Source: an uncultured Oscillospiraceae bacterium (GTDB lineage: Bacteria; Bacillota; Clostridia; Oscillospirales; Oscillospiraceae). Taken from it: a stretch of DNA of 35,456 nucleotides. The stretch spans positions 1 through 35,456 of the forward strand of contig CAJTYO010000024.1 in the NCBI GenBank assembly GCA_910584045.1, given 5' to 3'. Both the position numbers and the translations under genes were made by a program. A model generated the notes under the pieces. That model was not told where the DNA came from and ran no database searches. It was given only the letters and a program-made list of their open reading frames with translations. This document shows, one piece after another, positions 6,983 to 14,810 of this stretch. How positions within the stretch are numbered: position 1 is the stretch's first letter; each line of letters opens with the position of its first letter.

Positions 6983-7000
6983 TTCTATGTTCCAATAGAA
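6983..7000 (-). promoter_or_regulatory. Isc inverted repeat, site 3 (before iscU)
   Basis: TTCTAT-N6-ATAGAA, the same arm pattern and spacer length as the repeats before iscR and iscS. It is directly next to the iscU ribosome site (AGGA, 6979-6982) in a 67-bp gap, so it could act as a protein-binding site or as a 6-bp RNA hairpin affecting translation. Confidence 0.5.
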
Positions 7001-7034
7001 TTTACGCCGCCGCCTCCCGGCGAAGGCTGTACCG

Positions 7035-8231
7035 TCAGAGATACGGGTCAGGCATTTTCTCCAGCATGTGCATCCACACCGGGCTCATCTGCCGCAGGGT
7101 CCGGACCACCTCCGGCACCTGCTGGAGGATATAGTCCATCTCCTCCATGGTGTTGTATTCGCACAGGCTCAGCCGCAGGGAGCCGTGGGCGATCTCGTGG
7201 GGCATTCCCAGGGCCAGGAGCACGTGGCTGGGGTCCAGGGACCCGCTGGTGCAGGCGCTGCCGGAGCTGGCGCAGATGCCCGCCAGATCCAGACGCAGCA
7301 GCAGGCTCTCCCCCTCGATGCCCTCGAAGCAGAAGCTGACGATGCCGGGGGCTCTGTGGTCGGGGCTGCCGTTGCAGCGGGCATTGGGAATTTTCCCCAG
7401 GCCCTCGATAAGCCTGTCCCGCATGGCGGAGACCTTTGCCATATTCTCCTCCATGCGCTCGCAGCTCTCCTCCAGAGCGGCGGCCATGGCGAGGATGGCG
7501 GGGATGGCCTCGGTGCCGCCCCGGCGGCCGCGCTCCTGGGCGCCGCCCTCGATAAAGTTCCTCAGTTTGACGGACTTCCGGCAGTACAGCGCGCCCACGC
7601 CCTTGGGGGCGTGGAACTTGTGGCCGGAGAGGGAGAGCATATCGACGTTGTCCCTCTCCACGTCCACGGGCACGTGACCCACGGCCTGCACGGCGTCGGT
7701 GTGGAAGAGCACGCCCCGCTCCCGGCACAGTGCGCCGATCTCCCGGATGGGCTGCACAGTGCCGATCTCGTTGTTGACAAACATGATGGTCACCAGGCAG
7801 GTGTCCTCCCGAATGGCGGCCCGCAGCTCCTCCAGGCGCACCACGCCGTCCTCGTGGACCGGCAGATAGGTGACCTCGAAGCCCTGCTTCTCCAGTTTTT
7901 TCAGGGTGTGCAGCACCGCATGGTGCTCGATGGCGTCGGAGATAATGTGCTTTTTGCCCTTTTCGGCACCCAGCCGGGCGCCTTCCGTAATGGCCCAGTT
8001 GTCGGCCTCGGTGCCGCAGCCGGTGAAATAGATTTCCCTGGCCTGGGCGTTCAGGCACCTGGCCACGGTTTCCCGCGCGTCCATCAGGGCGTAGTTGGCC
8101 TCCCGGCCCTTCTGATGGAGGGAGCTGGGATTGCCGTACAGCTCGCCCATAGCGGGGAGCATGGCTTCCGCCGCCGTTTTGCTCATGGCGGTGGTGGCGG
8201 CGTTGTCAGCGTAGACGAACATAGCTCGCAT
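7035..8231 (-). CDS. iscS: Cysteine desulfurase IscS/NifS
   Basis: A 398-residue PLP enzyme that takes sulfur from cysteine, leaves alanine and passes persulfide to IscU. It begins VYADNAATT as the family does. His104 stacks on PLP (DAIEHHAV), Lys205 in LSGHKFHAPKG forms the Schiff base, and the mobile catalytic Cys327 is in SSGSACTSGS, the short-loop type typical of group I NifS/IscS. A weak AAGG is 2 nt before this ATG and 11 nt before the ATG at 8222, so translation may begin at 8222 (MFVYADN). It lies between iscR (82 bp gap holding an inverted repeat) and iscU. Confidence 0.95.
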   Translation of the reverse strand: MRAMFVYADNAATTAMSKTAAEAMLPAMGELYGNPSSLHQKGREANYALMDARETVARCLNAQAREIYFTGCGTEADNWAITEGARLGAEKGKKHIISDAIEHHAVLHTLKKLEKQGFEVTYLPVHEDGVVRLEELRAAIREDTCLVTIMFVNNEIGTVQPIREIGALCRERGVLFHTDAVQAVGHVPVDVERDNVDMLSLSGHKFHAPKGVGALYCRKSVKLRNFIEGGAQERGRRGGTEAIPAILAMAAALEESCERMEENMAKVSAMRDRLIEGLGKIPNARCNGSPDHRAPGIVSFCFEGIEGESLLLRLDLAGICASSGSACTSGSLDPSHVLLALGMPHEIAHGSLRLSLCEYNTMEEMDYILQQVPEVVRTLRQMSPVWMHMLEKMPDPYL

Positions 8232-8283
8232 AACCTTCTTTCTTCAGCCCGACGGAGGTCCTCCGGCGGGTAATATACCGGTT

Positions 8284-8301
8284 CCCTATAGGGAAATAGG
8301 A
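8284..8301 (-). promoter_or_regulatory. Isc inverted repeat, site 2 (between iscR and iscS)
   Basis: CCCTAT-N6-ATAGGA in the 82-bp gap between iscR and iscS, one base different in the arms from the site over the iscR promoter. It overlaps a 14-bp perfect palindrome TTCCCTATAGGGAA (8282-8295). No good -35/-10 pair was found here, so it may be an internal regulatory or RNA-structure site. Confidence 0.55.
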
Positions 8302-8313
8302 GATAATGGGTGC

Positions 8314-8766
8314 TCAGCAGTTGCCCCTGACGTGGGCGGCGCAGTGGGCGTCCAGCCGCCGCTGCTTATCCACCAGGTCGGCCAGAGTGACGTGGTCGAC
8401 GATATTGCCGATGGCCGCGTCGATCTGCTCCCAGAGGTCCAGGGTGACGCAGGCCTTGCATCGGGCGCATTGGTTGACCTCATCGTCCATACAGGAGACG
8501 GGGGAGAGACTGCCCTCCACGGTCCGCAGAATCAGCCCAACGGTGTACTCCTCCGGGCTTTTCACCAGCCGGTAGCCGCCCCTGGCGCCCCGGACGCTGT
8601 GTACCAGCTCCGAGCGGACCAGAACGGGGATGATCTGCTCCAGGTATTTTTCACTGATGCCCCGGTTCTCGGCCACGGTTTTGACGGACAGGTTGACCCC
8701 CTCGTCCTGCATGGCCAGCTCCAGCATCAAATGGAGGGCGTAACGGCTCTTTGCGGAGAGTTTCAT
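8314..8766 (-). CDS. iscR: Rrf2-family Fe-S regulator IscR
   Basis: A 150-residue winged-helix transcription factor that senses Fe-S cluster supply. The N-terminal MKLSAKSRYALHLMLELA and the HTH around NRGISEKYLEQII are hallmarks of Rrf2 proteins, followed by the RGARGGYRL wing. Four cysteines lie in C92-x7-C100-x2-C103-x2-C106, the position of the [2Fe-2S] ligands in IscR. The start at 8766 is set by the conserved MKLS and an AGAGGA site about 9 nt upstream; longer in-frame starts run into its promoter. As first gene of iscR-iscS-iscU it probably represses its own operon when clusters are plentiful. Confidence 0.93.
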   Translation of the reverse strand: MKLSAKSRYALHLMLELAMQDEGVNLSVKTVAENRGISEKYLEQIIPVLVRSELVHSVRGARGGYRLVKSPEEYTVGLILRTVEGSLSPVSCMDDEVNQCARCKACVTLDLWEQIDAAIGNIVDHVTLADLVDKQRRLDAHCAAHVRGNC

Positions 8767-8790
8767 TCTTTCACCGTCCTCTCTTGTATT

Positions 8791-8808
8791 TCCTATCTTA
8801 ATATAGGA
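8791..8808 (-). promoter_or_regulatory. Isc inverted repeat, site 1 (candidate IscR operator)
   Basis: TCCTAT-N6-ATAGGA, a perfect inverted repeat that covers the -10 box of the iscR promoter. A repressor bound here would block RNA polymerase. Near-identical repeats precede iscS and iscU. Confidence 0.65.
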
Positions 8809-8823
8809 TTTGATGGTTGTCAA
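8795..8823 (-). promoter_or_regulatory. Promoter of the isc operon
   Basis: Minus-strand TTGACA (8818-8823) and TAAGAT (8795-8800) are exactly 17 bp apart. The -10 box lies inside the TCCTAT-N6-ATAGGA repeat, giving a simple layout for autoregulation. Confidence 0.8.
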
Positions 8824-8973
8824 GCGGGAAATAAAAATTTTACCGGGAGACCGCCTGGTATAGTTTGCCCTTGGGGGAAGGATTTATTGCTGCCCCTCGG
8901 GCGGCGGGGGGAAAATTTTTCTTCTCGCAGCCCCGGGGGAACAGCTTGTTTTCTCTGCATGGAAAAGAAGTGC

Positions 8974-9002
8974 TTGCATGAAGGGAACGGCCTCATTATA
9001 AT
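8974..9002 (+). promoter_or_regulatory. Promoter of the PatB/MalY-type gene
   Basis: TTGCAT (8974-8979) and a perfect TATAAT (8997-9002) are 17 bp apart, about 35 bp before the start codon. It diverges from the isc promoter; about 150 bp separate the two -35 boxes. Confidence 0.8.
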
Positions 9003-9037
9003 GAGAGGGAGAGAAAAAGAAAAGGAGAAGTGGAAAA

Positions 9038-10243
9038 ATGACCTACGATTTTACCTCCATTCTGGACCGTCGGGGCCGGGACGCCCTGGCGGTAGACGGC
9101 CTGGGCGATATGCCCGGCTTCGCCCCGTCAAGGCCCAAGGAGGGCTTTGATCTCATCCCCATGTGGGTGGCGGATATGAATTTCCCCGCCCTCCCCGCCA
9201 TCCCCCGGGCCATCATTGCCCGGGCTCAACACCCGGCCTACGGCTACTTCCAGCCAACCGGCGAATACTACGAGGCCATTATCCGCTGGCAGGAGGACCG
9301 CAACGGCGTCACCGGTCTGACCCGGGAGTGCATCGGCTATGAAAACGGCGTTCTGGGCGGTGTTCTCAGCGCCCTGGGGGCCGTCTGCTCCCGGGGAGAC
9401 CAGATTCTCCTCCACTCGCCCACCTACATCGGCTTCACCGGCAGTCTGGAGAATTGCGGCTACCGCATTGTCCACAGCCCCCTGTTCCAGGATGAAAGCC
9501 ATATCTGGCGGATGGACTTCGAGGATATGGAGAAAAAGTTGGCGGACAACCAGATCCACGCCGCCGTCTTCTGCTCGCCCCACAACCCCTGCGGCCGCGT
9601 CTGGGAGCGCTGGGAACTGGAAAAGGCCATGGAGCTCTTCCGGAAGTACGACGTGTACGTCGTCTCCGACGAGATATGGTCCGACCTCACCCTGGACGGA
9701 CATACCCACATCCCCCTCCAGTCCGTGTCAGAGGACGCCCGCCGGCGCACTGCGGCCCTCTACGCCCCATCCAAGACATTCAACCTTGCGGGGCTCATTG
9801 GCAGCTACCGAATCATCTATGATCCCTGGCTCCGCGAGCGGGTGGAGCGGGAGGCCTCGCTGTCCCACTACAACAGTATGAACGTTTTGTCCATGCACGC
9901 CCTTGTTGGAGCCTACGGACCCGAGGGCCGGGAGTGGGTGGACCAGCTGCGGCATGTGCTGACGGAGAACGTGGAGTGCGCCGCCGGGTATATCGCGGAG
10001 CACTTCCCCGGTGTGGCGGTTACCAGGCCCCAGGGGACCTACATGCTCTTTCTGGATTGCACCGATTGGTGCCGGGAGCACGGGCGAACCATCGGCCAGC
10101 TTCTCCAGGCGGGCTGGGATGTGGGCGTGGCCTGGCAGGACGGCCGCCCCTTCCGCGGCCCCTGCCACATCCGGATGAATTTGGCCCTGCCGCTCAGCCG
10201 GGTCAGAGAGGCTATGGAGCGCCTGGGCCGGTACGTGTTTTAG
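9038..10243 (+). CDS. PLP-dependent aminotransferase, MalY/PatB C-S lyase family
   Basis: A 401-residue fold-type I PLP enzyme. The opening MTYDFTSILDRRG and IPMWVADMNF are typical of MalY/PatB C-S beta-lyases, which cleave cystathionine or cysteine conjugates to a thiol, pyruvate and ammonia. Asn183 in SPHNPCGR, Asp211 in VSDEIWSDL and Lys246 in APSKTFNLAG form the PLP site. An AAAGGAGAAG site precedes the ATG. It diverges from isc, so a role in cysteine or methionine sulfur supply is plausible but not shown; an aminotransferase role cannot be excluded. Its stop codon TAG lies at the very edge of repeat copy B, so the last residues may have been altered by the insertion. Confidence 0.9.
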   Translation: MTYDFTSILDRRGRDALAVDGLGDMPGFAPSRPKEGFDLIPMWVADMNFPALPAIPRAIIARAQHPAYGYFQPTGEYYEAIIRWQEDRNGVTGLTRECIGYENGVLGGVLSALGAVCSRGDQILLHSPTYIGFTGSLENCGYRIVHSPLFQDESHIWRMDFEDMEKKLADNQIHAAVFCSPHNPCGRVWERWELEKAMELFRKYDVYVVSDEIWSDLTLDGHTHIPLQSVSEDARRRTAALYAPSKTFNLAGLIGSYRIIYDPWLRERVEREASLSHYNSMNVLSMHALVGAYGPEGREWVDQLRHVLTENVECAAGYIAEHFPGVAVTRPQGTYMLFLDCTDWCREHGRTIGQLLQAGWDVGVAWQDGRPFRGPCHIRMNLALPLSRVREAMERLGRYVF

Positions 10244-10449
10244 AACCTGTATTCATAACCGGGGGATGCCGGAGGGATGAGGATTTTTCTCGTCAGGCAA
10301 GGAGATTTTCCGCAGTAATCCTGTCGGATTGCAAGGGAAATCGACGCCAATTATGCACGGCCCTTCGATGGCGTTAGGCCGCTGCAGAATCCAGTATGGC
10401 GGGAAAAAGACCGGCCAGACGGCGTTCAGCGGTTGTGAATACAGGTTCT
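10242..10449. repeat. MITE-like repeat, copy B (208 bp)
   Basis: Terminal inverted repeats of 20 bp with one mismatch (10242-10261 and 10430-10449; outer sequence AGAACCTGTATTC) bound a non-coding element placed directly after the PatB-type gene. The interior repeats the plan of copy A: GATTTTCC (10304-10311) pairs with GGGAAATC (10335-10342), enclosing AATCC-TGTC-GGATT (10317-10330). Relative to copy A it has about 48 extra bases near 10350-10390 before the shared CAGTATGGC-GGGAAAAAG segment. The end sequences of the two copies differ, so they belong to different subfamilies. Confidence 0.7.
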
Positions 10450-10494
10450 CAGAGAATCGCCGCGCGAGGCGCGGCAAACTGAAAACGGGAAAAG

Positions 10495-10524
10495 CGGCAG
10501 GGGAGCCAACCCCTGTCGTTTTTT
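10495..10524 (+). terminator. Intrinsic terminator after PatB gene and repeat B
   Basis: CGGCAGGGG (10495-10503) pairs with CCCCTGTCG (10510-10518), with one G-T wobble and a six-base loop, then six T (10519-10524). Its T-run overlaps the -35 box of the next promoter, so termination and the sigma gene promoter share sequence. Confidence 0.85.
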
Positions 10525-10550
10525 GAAAAAAATATCCTCCCTGTGATAAT
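10523..10550 (+). promoter_or_regulatory. Candidate promoter of the sigma / anti-sigma pair
   Basis: TTGAAA (10523-10528) and GATAAT (10545-10550) with 16 bp between them, about 50 bp before the sigma factor start. It looks like a housekeeping promoter. I saw no clear ECF-type -35 (GAAC), so autoregulation is not evident. Confidence 0.5.
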
Positions 10551-10602
10551 CCGCCCTCCTCCGGTGTTATATAAGCGAAGGAATGCAAAAGGAGGTGACT
10601 GC

Positions 10603-11070
10603 ATGACCGCCGATGAACTTGCCGTCCTGTTCAACCGGTATGGGGACGATGTGTTCCGCTTTGCCTACAGCTATACCCGCCACGCCGCCGACGCGGAGGA
10701 CGTGTGCCAGAGCGTGTTCTGCCGCCTGGCGGAGGGGCGGACCGAGCTGGAGCCGGGAAAAGAAAAGTCCTGGCTCCTGACCAGCGCCGCCAACGCCTGC
10801 AAGAACCGCTTCCGCTTTCTGCGCCGGTGGGAGGGCCTGCCTCTGGAGGCGGCGGAGAGCGTTCCGGACAAAGAGGAACAGGCGGTGCTGGAGGCCGTGC
10901 TGTCCCTTCCGGAAAAATACCGGGCCCCGGTGCATTTGTATTATTACGAGGGCTACAGCCAGGGCGAGATCGCCCGGATACTCGGCCTGCGCCTGACGGC
11001 GGTACAGACCAGAATGCAGCGGGCCCGGGCCATGCTAAAGGAGGCGTTGAGCGATGATGACAGCATATAA
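10603..11070 (+). CDS. ECF-type RNA polymerase sigma factor
   Basis: A 155-residue sigma-70 family factor with only regions 2 and 4. Region 2 (about 5-70) contains the DVFRFAYSYTRHAADAEDVCQSVF helix that contacts core polymerase and the -10 element. Region 4 (about 95-150) contains LSLPEKYRAPVHLYYYEGYSQGEIARILGLRLTAVQTRMQRAR, the -35 reading HTH. The start at 10603 follows a perfect GGAGGTGA site, 7 nt away. The next gene overlaps its end by 17 bp and encodes a membrane protein, the usual sigma/anti-sigma arrangement. The signal it answers to is unknown. Confidence 0.9.
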   Translation: MTADELAVLFNRYGDDVFRFAYSYTRHAADAEDVCQSVFCRLAEGRTELEPGKEKSWLLTSAANACKNRFRFLRRWEGLPLEAAESVPDKEEQAVLEAVLSLPEKYRAPVHLYYYEGYSQGEIARILGLRLTAVQTRMQRARAMLKEALSDDDSI

Positions 11071-12091
11071 ACGGGCCATGGACCGTCTGACTATGTCCCC
11101 GGTGGCCAGGAAGCGGATTGCGTCGCGGCTGCGGCGGGGGCGCGTCCGGCGGAGGAGTCTTCGTCCGGTGTTGATTGCGGCCGCTGTGCTGGCCCTTGCC
11201 CTGGGGACTACGGCGGCTGCCGGAGGCGTTTTTTATCACGATATTCCCGCTGCCATTGCCCAGCTGCTGACGCCGGTCCGGCTCAGTGACAGCAGCCAGG
11301 ACATCGCTTTGACCGTCCAGTCCGCGTCGGTGGAGGACGGCGTGTTTACCGCCTATATCACCATGCGGGACGAGCGGGACAGCGGGCGGCTGGCTCAGGG
11401 CGTGGACCTATACGACAGCTACCGGATCAATACGCCCTACCGGACGGACCTGGTCACGAGCGGCTGTACGCCTCTGGGCTATGACGAGGCGAGCCGGTCT
11501 TACGGTTTTCTCATTCAAATCAAACCCAGGGATGGCCGGGGGCGGTCCCTGGACTTCTCCGGAGATAAATTCACCTTCTGCGTCCGGCAGCTTTTGCTGG
11601 GGCAGTCGAGGGGACAGGCGGTCTCTCTATGCCCGGACTGGAGTACGATTCCGCTTTTTCCCGCCAATGCCCCGCGATACATTCTGGGCGGCAGCGGGGA
11701 GGGGGTTGATGCCTATAGCGGCTGGCTCTCCGGGGGGGAGGCGCTGGTGCTGCGCCCCGGCGGATGGGAGCTGCCGGTGACAGAGGGCGTGTCCGTCTCC
11801 GCCGCCGGGTTTATGGAGGACGGCCTCCATATCCAGCTGCGCTTTGAAGCCGGCGGCCCCGACGACCACGGCTGGCTGGACATCGTCACTCCGTCGGGAG
11901 AGACGGTGCAACGCTTCCTGGGCCTGTCCTTCCGGGATGAGGACGGCGTCGGGTACCAGGAGAGCGTCTACGACGTCTCCCCGGAGACGCTGCCCGGCTG
12001 CACCCTGGCCGGGGAGTTCACCACCGGCGGGTATCTCCTGGAGGGCGGTTGGCAGGTGACTTTCCAGCTGGAAAATCCGAACCGTTCATAA
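11054..12091 (+). CDS. Membrane anti-sigma-like protein (DUF4179-like)
   Basis: A 345-residue single-pass protein. A basic cytoplasmic segment (1-36, rich in Arg) is followed by a membrane helix (about 38-58, PVLIAAAVLALALGTTAAAGG) and a large extracytoplasmic domain with many beta-strand-like stretches. The AKRIASRL-type N-terminus plus one helix recalls DUF4179 proteins encoded next to ECF sigma factors. AAGGAGG lies 9 nt before the ATG, within the sigma gene, and the reading frames overlap by 17 bp, pointing to translational coupling. I infer that it holds the sigma factor inactive until a signal arrives. No zinc-finger anti-sigma motif was seen. Confidence 0.68.
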   Translation: MMTAYKRAMDRLTMSPVARKRIASRLRRGRVRRRSLRPVLIAAAVLALALGTTAAAGGVFYHDIPAAIAQLLTPVRLSDSSQDIALTVQSASVEDGVFTAYITMRDERDSGRLAQGVDLYDSYRINTPYRTDLVTSGCTPLGYDEASRSYGFLIQIKPRDGRGRSLDFSGDKFTFCVRQLLLGQSRGQAVSLCPDWSTIPLFPANAPRYILGGSGEGVDAYSGWLSGGEALVLRPGGWELPVTEGVSVSAAGFMEDGLHIQLRFEAGGPDDHGWLDIVTPSGETVQRFLGLSFRDEDGVGYQESVYDVSPETLPGCTLAGEFTTGGYLLEGGWQVTFQLENPNRS

Positions 12092-12098
12092 AATGCTG

Positions 12099-12127
12099 TT
12101 GAATTGGAAGATTCTCCGTGGTATAGT
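12099..12127 (+). promoter_or_regulatory. Promoter of the serine hydrolase gene
   Basis: TTGAAT (12099-12104) and TATAGT (12122-12127) are 17 bp apart, placed just after the stop of the anti-sigma-like gene and 41 bp before the hydrolase start. Confidence 0.72.
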
Positions 12128-12168
12128 GGCACAATAAAGCCTCTATGCTTTCAAGGAGGGATCAGATC

Positions 12169-13893
12169 ATGAATCTCACTACCGCCAGCCGCACCTTCCA
12201 GCTGCTCAGCCGTATCATGGACGTGCGCACCGCCACCGAGCCCCTCCTGCCCCCGGTGGCGGAGAAGCCTCCTATCCCCCTGGGCCCCGTCAGTCAGCCC
12301 TTTCCCCGCTCCACGCCGGAGAGCCAGGGCGTCTCCTCCCGGCACCTCCAGTCCTTCCTGGAGGAGTTGGACCGGGGACGGGAGCTGTATGCCCAATCGG
12401 CCCTCATTCTCCGCAATGGACGGGTGATCTGCGAGGCCGCCTACGGAGCCCAGGACCTGCGGGCGGCAAAGTATACCTTCTCCGCCTGTAAGAGCGTGGT
12501 GTCCCTGGCGGTGGGCCTGCTGGTTGACGACGGCCTGCTGCGGGTGGACGAGGAGGTGGCGGCGATCTTTGACGAGGCCGGCTCCGGCAGCCTGCGCCGC
12601 CGCATGAAGGGTATGACGGTGGAGGACCTGCTGACCATGCGCTCCGGCGTACAGTTCACCGAGGCGGAGGCGCTGACCGAAACGGACTGGGTGCGCCGCT
12701 TTCTGGGCGACGCGTTCAAGGGGGAGCCGGGGACGGAGTTTGCCTATAACAGTCTGAACACCTATATGCTTGCCGCCGTCGTCCGCCGCAGGGCGGGAAA
12801 GAGCCTGACGGACCTGCTCCGGGAGCGGCTGTTTGAGCCCATGGGTATCACGGATGCGTACTGGGAGACCTGCCCTAAGGGGATCGAAAAGGGGGGGTGG
12901 GGGCTCTACATCCGTCCGGAGGACCTGGCCAAGCTGGGCCAGCTGGTGCTGAACGGAGGCGTGTGGCGAGGGCGGCGGCTCCTGTCCCGGGCGTATCTGG
13001 ACGCGGCTCTCACTGCCCATGCCCGTCCCCCGGCGGAAACCGGCGACTACAACTACGGCTATCAGATCTGGGTGGGCCGGCAGGAGAATGTCTTCCTCTT
13101 CAACGGGATGCTGGGGCAGAATGTGCTGGGCTTCCGGGACAGCGGCATTCTTGTTCTCACCCACGCCGGGGCGGACACGGACTTCCAGGAGAGCCGGTAT
13201 TTCGAGATCGTCAGCCGGTATTTCGGCGGGCGCTTCCCCGACTGTCTGCCGGAGGACGGGGAGGCCTATGCGGCGCTGGGCGAGACCGTTCGCGCCCTGT
13301 CCGCCTATAACCGGGAGGCGGAGTGCATCGACGCCCGCTCCGAGCCCTTCCTGCACCGCTCCTTCACGGTGGAGGACCCGCGGGCGGTCTCTGCCGGCCT
13401 GCTGCCCCTGAGCCTGCAGGCGCTGCATAATAACTACACCGCCGGCGTAACCTCCGTGGCGCTGAGCGTCAAGGGAGGGACGCCGGAGCTGATCTATCGG
13501 GAGCGGGACGCGCTGTACCGGCTTCCTGTGGGCCTGGGCCGCCCGGCGGTGAGTCAGCTGAGCTTCCGGGGCAATGTCTTTCAGGTGGCGGCCCTGGGCC
13601 GCTTTACCCACGACGAGGAGGAGAGGCCCGTCTTCTATATCCGTCTGGCCTTCATTGAGACGCCCTGCGTGCGGATCATCAAGCTGGTGCTGGACGGGGA
13701 CTGTCTTCTGCTGCGGCAGACGGAGACGCCGGGGGTGCCCTACGTGAGCGGAAAGCTGTGCCAGGCGGCCCAGTCGCCGCTATACAAGCCGCTGCTGCTG
13801 ATGGCGGCCGGCGGGGCGGAGGAGGACTTTCTCCGGTATAAAACCCGGCAGATTCTCTCCCCCGAGATCGTCTGCCGGGCGGCGGAGGGATAA
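12169..13893 (+). CDS. Serine hydrolase of the beta-lactamase (class C) family
   Basis: A 574-residue protein with a penicillin-binding-protein-like hydrolase domain at about 45-360. The catalytic Ser105-x-x-Lys108 (FSACKSVVSLAVG) and Tyr193-x-Ser195 (FAYNSLN) are present, and a His-Ala-Gly near residue 335 may stand for the third motif. There is no signal peptide, so it probably acts in the cytoplasm as an esterase or peptidase rather than against external beta-lactams. The last 200 residues form a further domain I do not recognise. The start at 12169 follows AAGGAGGG at 8 nt; an upstream ATG in frame lacks this. Confidence 0.85.
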   Translation: MNLTTASRTFQLLSRIMDVRTATEPLLPPVAEKPPIPLGPVSQPFPRSTPESQGVSSRHLQSFLEELDRGRELYAQSALILRNGRVICEAAYGAQDLRAAKYTFSACKSVVSLAVGLLVDDGLLRVDEEVAAIFDEAGSGSLRRRMKGMTVEDLLTMRSGVQFTEAEALTETDWVRRFLGDAFKGEPGTEFAYNSLNTYMLAAVVRRRAGKSLTDLLRERLFEPMGITDAYWETCPKGIEKGGWGLYIRPEDLAKLGQLVLNGGVWRGRRLLSRAYLDAALTAHARPPAETGDYNYGYQIWVGRQENVFLFNGMLGQNVLGFRDSGILVLTHAGADTDFQESRYFEIVSRYFGGRFPDCLPEDGEAYAALGETVRALSAYNREAECIDARSEPFLHRSFTVEDPRAVSAGLLPLSLQALHNNYTAGVTSVALSVKGGTPELIYRERDALYRLPVGLGRPAVSQLSFRGNVFQVAALGRFTHDEEERPVFYIRLAFIETPCVRIIKLVLDGDCLLLRQTETPGVPYVSGKLCQAAQSPLYKPLLLMAAGGAEEDFLRYKTRQILSPEIVCRAAEG

Positions 13894-14017
13894 CGGCCTC
13901 TGCAGATTGCCCAAAAAGCCCTCCGCGGGCCGACCCACGGAAAAAGTACTTTTGCGGTCCGGACTTGGCCCGATTCCCTTCCTCAAAAAATGGCGCAGCC
14001 ACTATTTGACACGCAGT

Positions 14018-14047
14018 GAGGCCGGGAGCCATTTGGCTCCCGGCCTC
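14018..14047. terminator. Bidirectional hairpin between hydrolase and DUF6440 genes
   Basis: A perfect 13-bp GC-rich stem (14018-14030 with 14035-14047) with an ATTT loop, followed on the plus strand by CTCTTTG. It lies between convergent stops at 13893 and 14075. The preceding 120 bases hold no gene. Confidence 0.65.
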
Positions 14048-14074
14048 CTCTTTGCGGAACTGCTTCCGCGCCGC

Positions 14075-14254
14075 CTACTTAATGGGGGTGACAATAGGTT
14101 TGCCGTTTTGATCGACCAGGACGGTCAGCCCGGTGCCATTTGCCTTATTATGGGAACCCATCAGGTAATTCACGCCCGTTTCTGTGTCCACGATGATCTT
14201 TGCCACATTTACAAGGCCCTGGTTGTAGACCTCCACAAAACGCTCCTTCGCCAT
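14075..14254 (-). CDS. DUF6440-like small protein
   Basis: A 59-residue soluble protein of unknown function. The sequence RFVEVYNQGLVNVAKIIVDTETGVNYLMG...GLTVLVDQNGKPIVTPIK matches my memory of DUF6440, a family of about 60 residues with two beta-hairpins. The start at 14254 is chosen because AAAGGAGGTGAG lies directly upstream; a longer in-frame version would use a leader with an inverted repeat. It belongs to an AT-richer island with the next gene. No catalytic residues can be named. Confidence 0.75.
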   Translation of the reverse strand: MAKERFVEVYNQGLVNVAKIIVDTETGVNYLMGSHNKANGTGLTVLVDQNGKPIVTPIK

Positions 14255-14273
14255 ATACTCACCTCCTTTTCCG

Positions 14274-14292
14274 TTCTGCTGTTTAAGCAGAA
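14274..14292 (-). promoter_or_regulatory. Inverted repeat in the DUF6440 leader
   Basis: A perfect repeat TTCTGCT-N5-AGCAGAA just upstream of the Shine-Dalgarno site of the DUF6440 gene. It may be an operator or a leader RNA hairpin. TATATT (near 14294-14299 on the minus strand) could be a -10 box, but no good -35 was found. Confidence 0.4.
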
Positions 14293-14373
14293 AATATACC
14301 ATATCAGCAGTGCTGTGTGGTTTAAATTATCAGAATGGAATGATTGCCGGCCGGTTGCGAGGCGGTTGTTTTG

Positions 14374-14778
14374 TCAGGCGTCTTTTCTGTTCATCACAGA
14401 AAAAAGGATGAAGCGCATAACAGTTAGTGCGAGTATCGTGCCGACCAGCGCATAGCCCGCCATTCTTCCATCGATAAATGTGACGGCGGACGCAAAGGCG
14501 ATGATGATCGCAGCGGCCACCATGATTCTAAATCCGATTGCATCTATTCTTTGCAGATGCTGAATGGCCTGACGGTCCTTTTCCTGTTTGCTGTACTTTC
14601 GAACACGTACTGCCCGCATTGCAAAAAAGAGAATGGAGAATATGGCGAGTGTATTCTGGATCACGTCGTAATAAGTATGCCAATCCTGTCTCGCCCACAT
14701 CCAGTAGTAACAGACAAGGAGCACTGCGTAAATGATTTTTATCCCGACCATCTCTTTTATGCTGACTTTTGACCGCAT
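14374..14778 (-). CDS. Four-helix integral membrane protein, unknown family
   Basis: A 134-residue hydrophobic protein with four predicted membrane helices (about 12-30, 38-57, 85-103 and 108-127) and a basic cytoplasmic loop (about 58-80, VRVRKYSKQEKDRQ). GGAGG lies 9 nt before the ATG. Composition is AT-richer than the surrounding chromosome. It may be cotranscribed with the DUF6440 gene 119 bp downstream, though that gene seems to have its own leader. I do not recognise the family and assign no function. Confidence 0.7.
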   Translation of the reverse strand: MRSKVSIKEMVGIKIIYAVLLVCYYWMWARQDWHTYYDVIQNTLAIFSILFFAMRAVRVRKYSKQEKDRQAIQHLQRIDAIGFRIMVAAAIIIAFASAVTFIDGRMAGYALVGTILALTVMRFILFSVMNRKDA

Positions 14779-14810
14779 GTTTCAATCCTCCGTGTGAAGT
14801 ATTTGTGAGT

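Noticed and set aside
8824..8973. Small RNA in the isc / patB divergent region
   Set aside because: Some short GC-rich inverted stretches exist, but no promoter-plus-terminator pair bounds them; only the two divergent gene promoters are supported.
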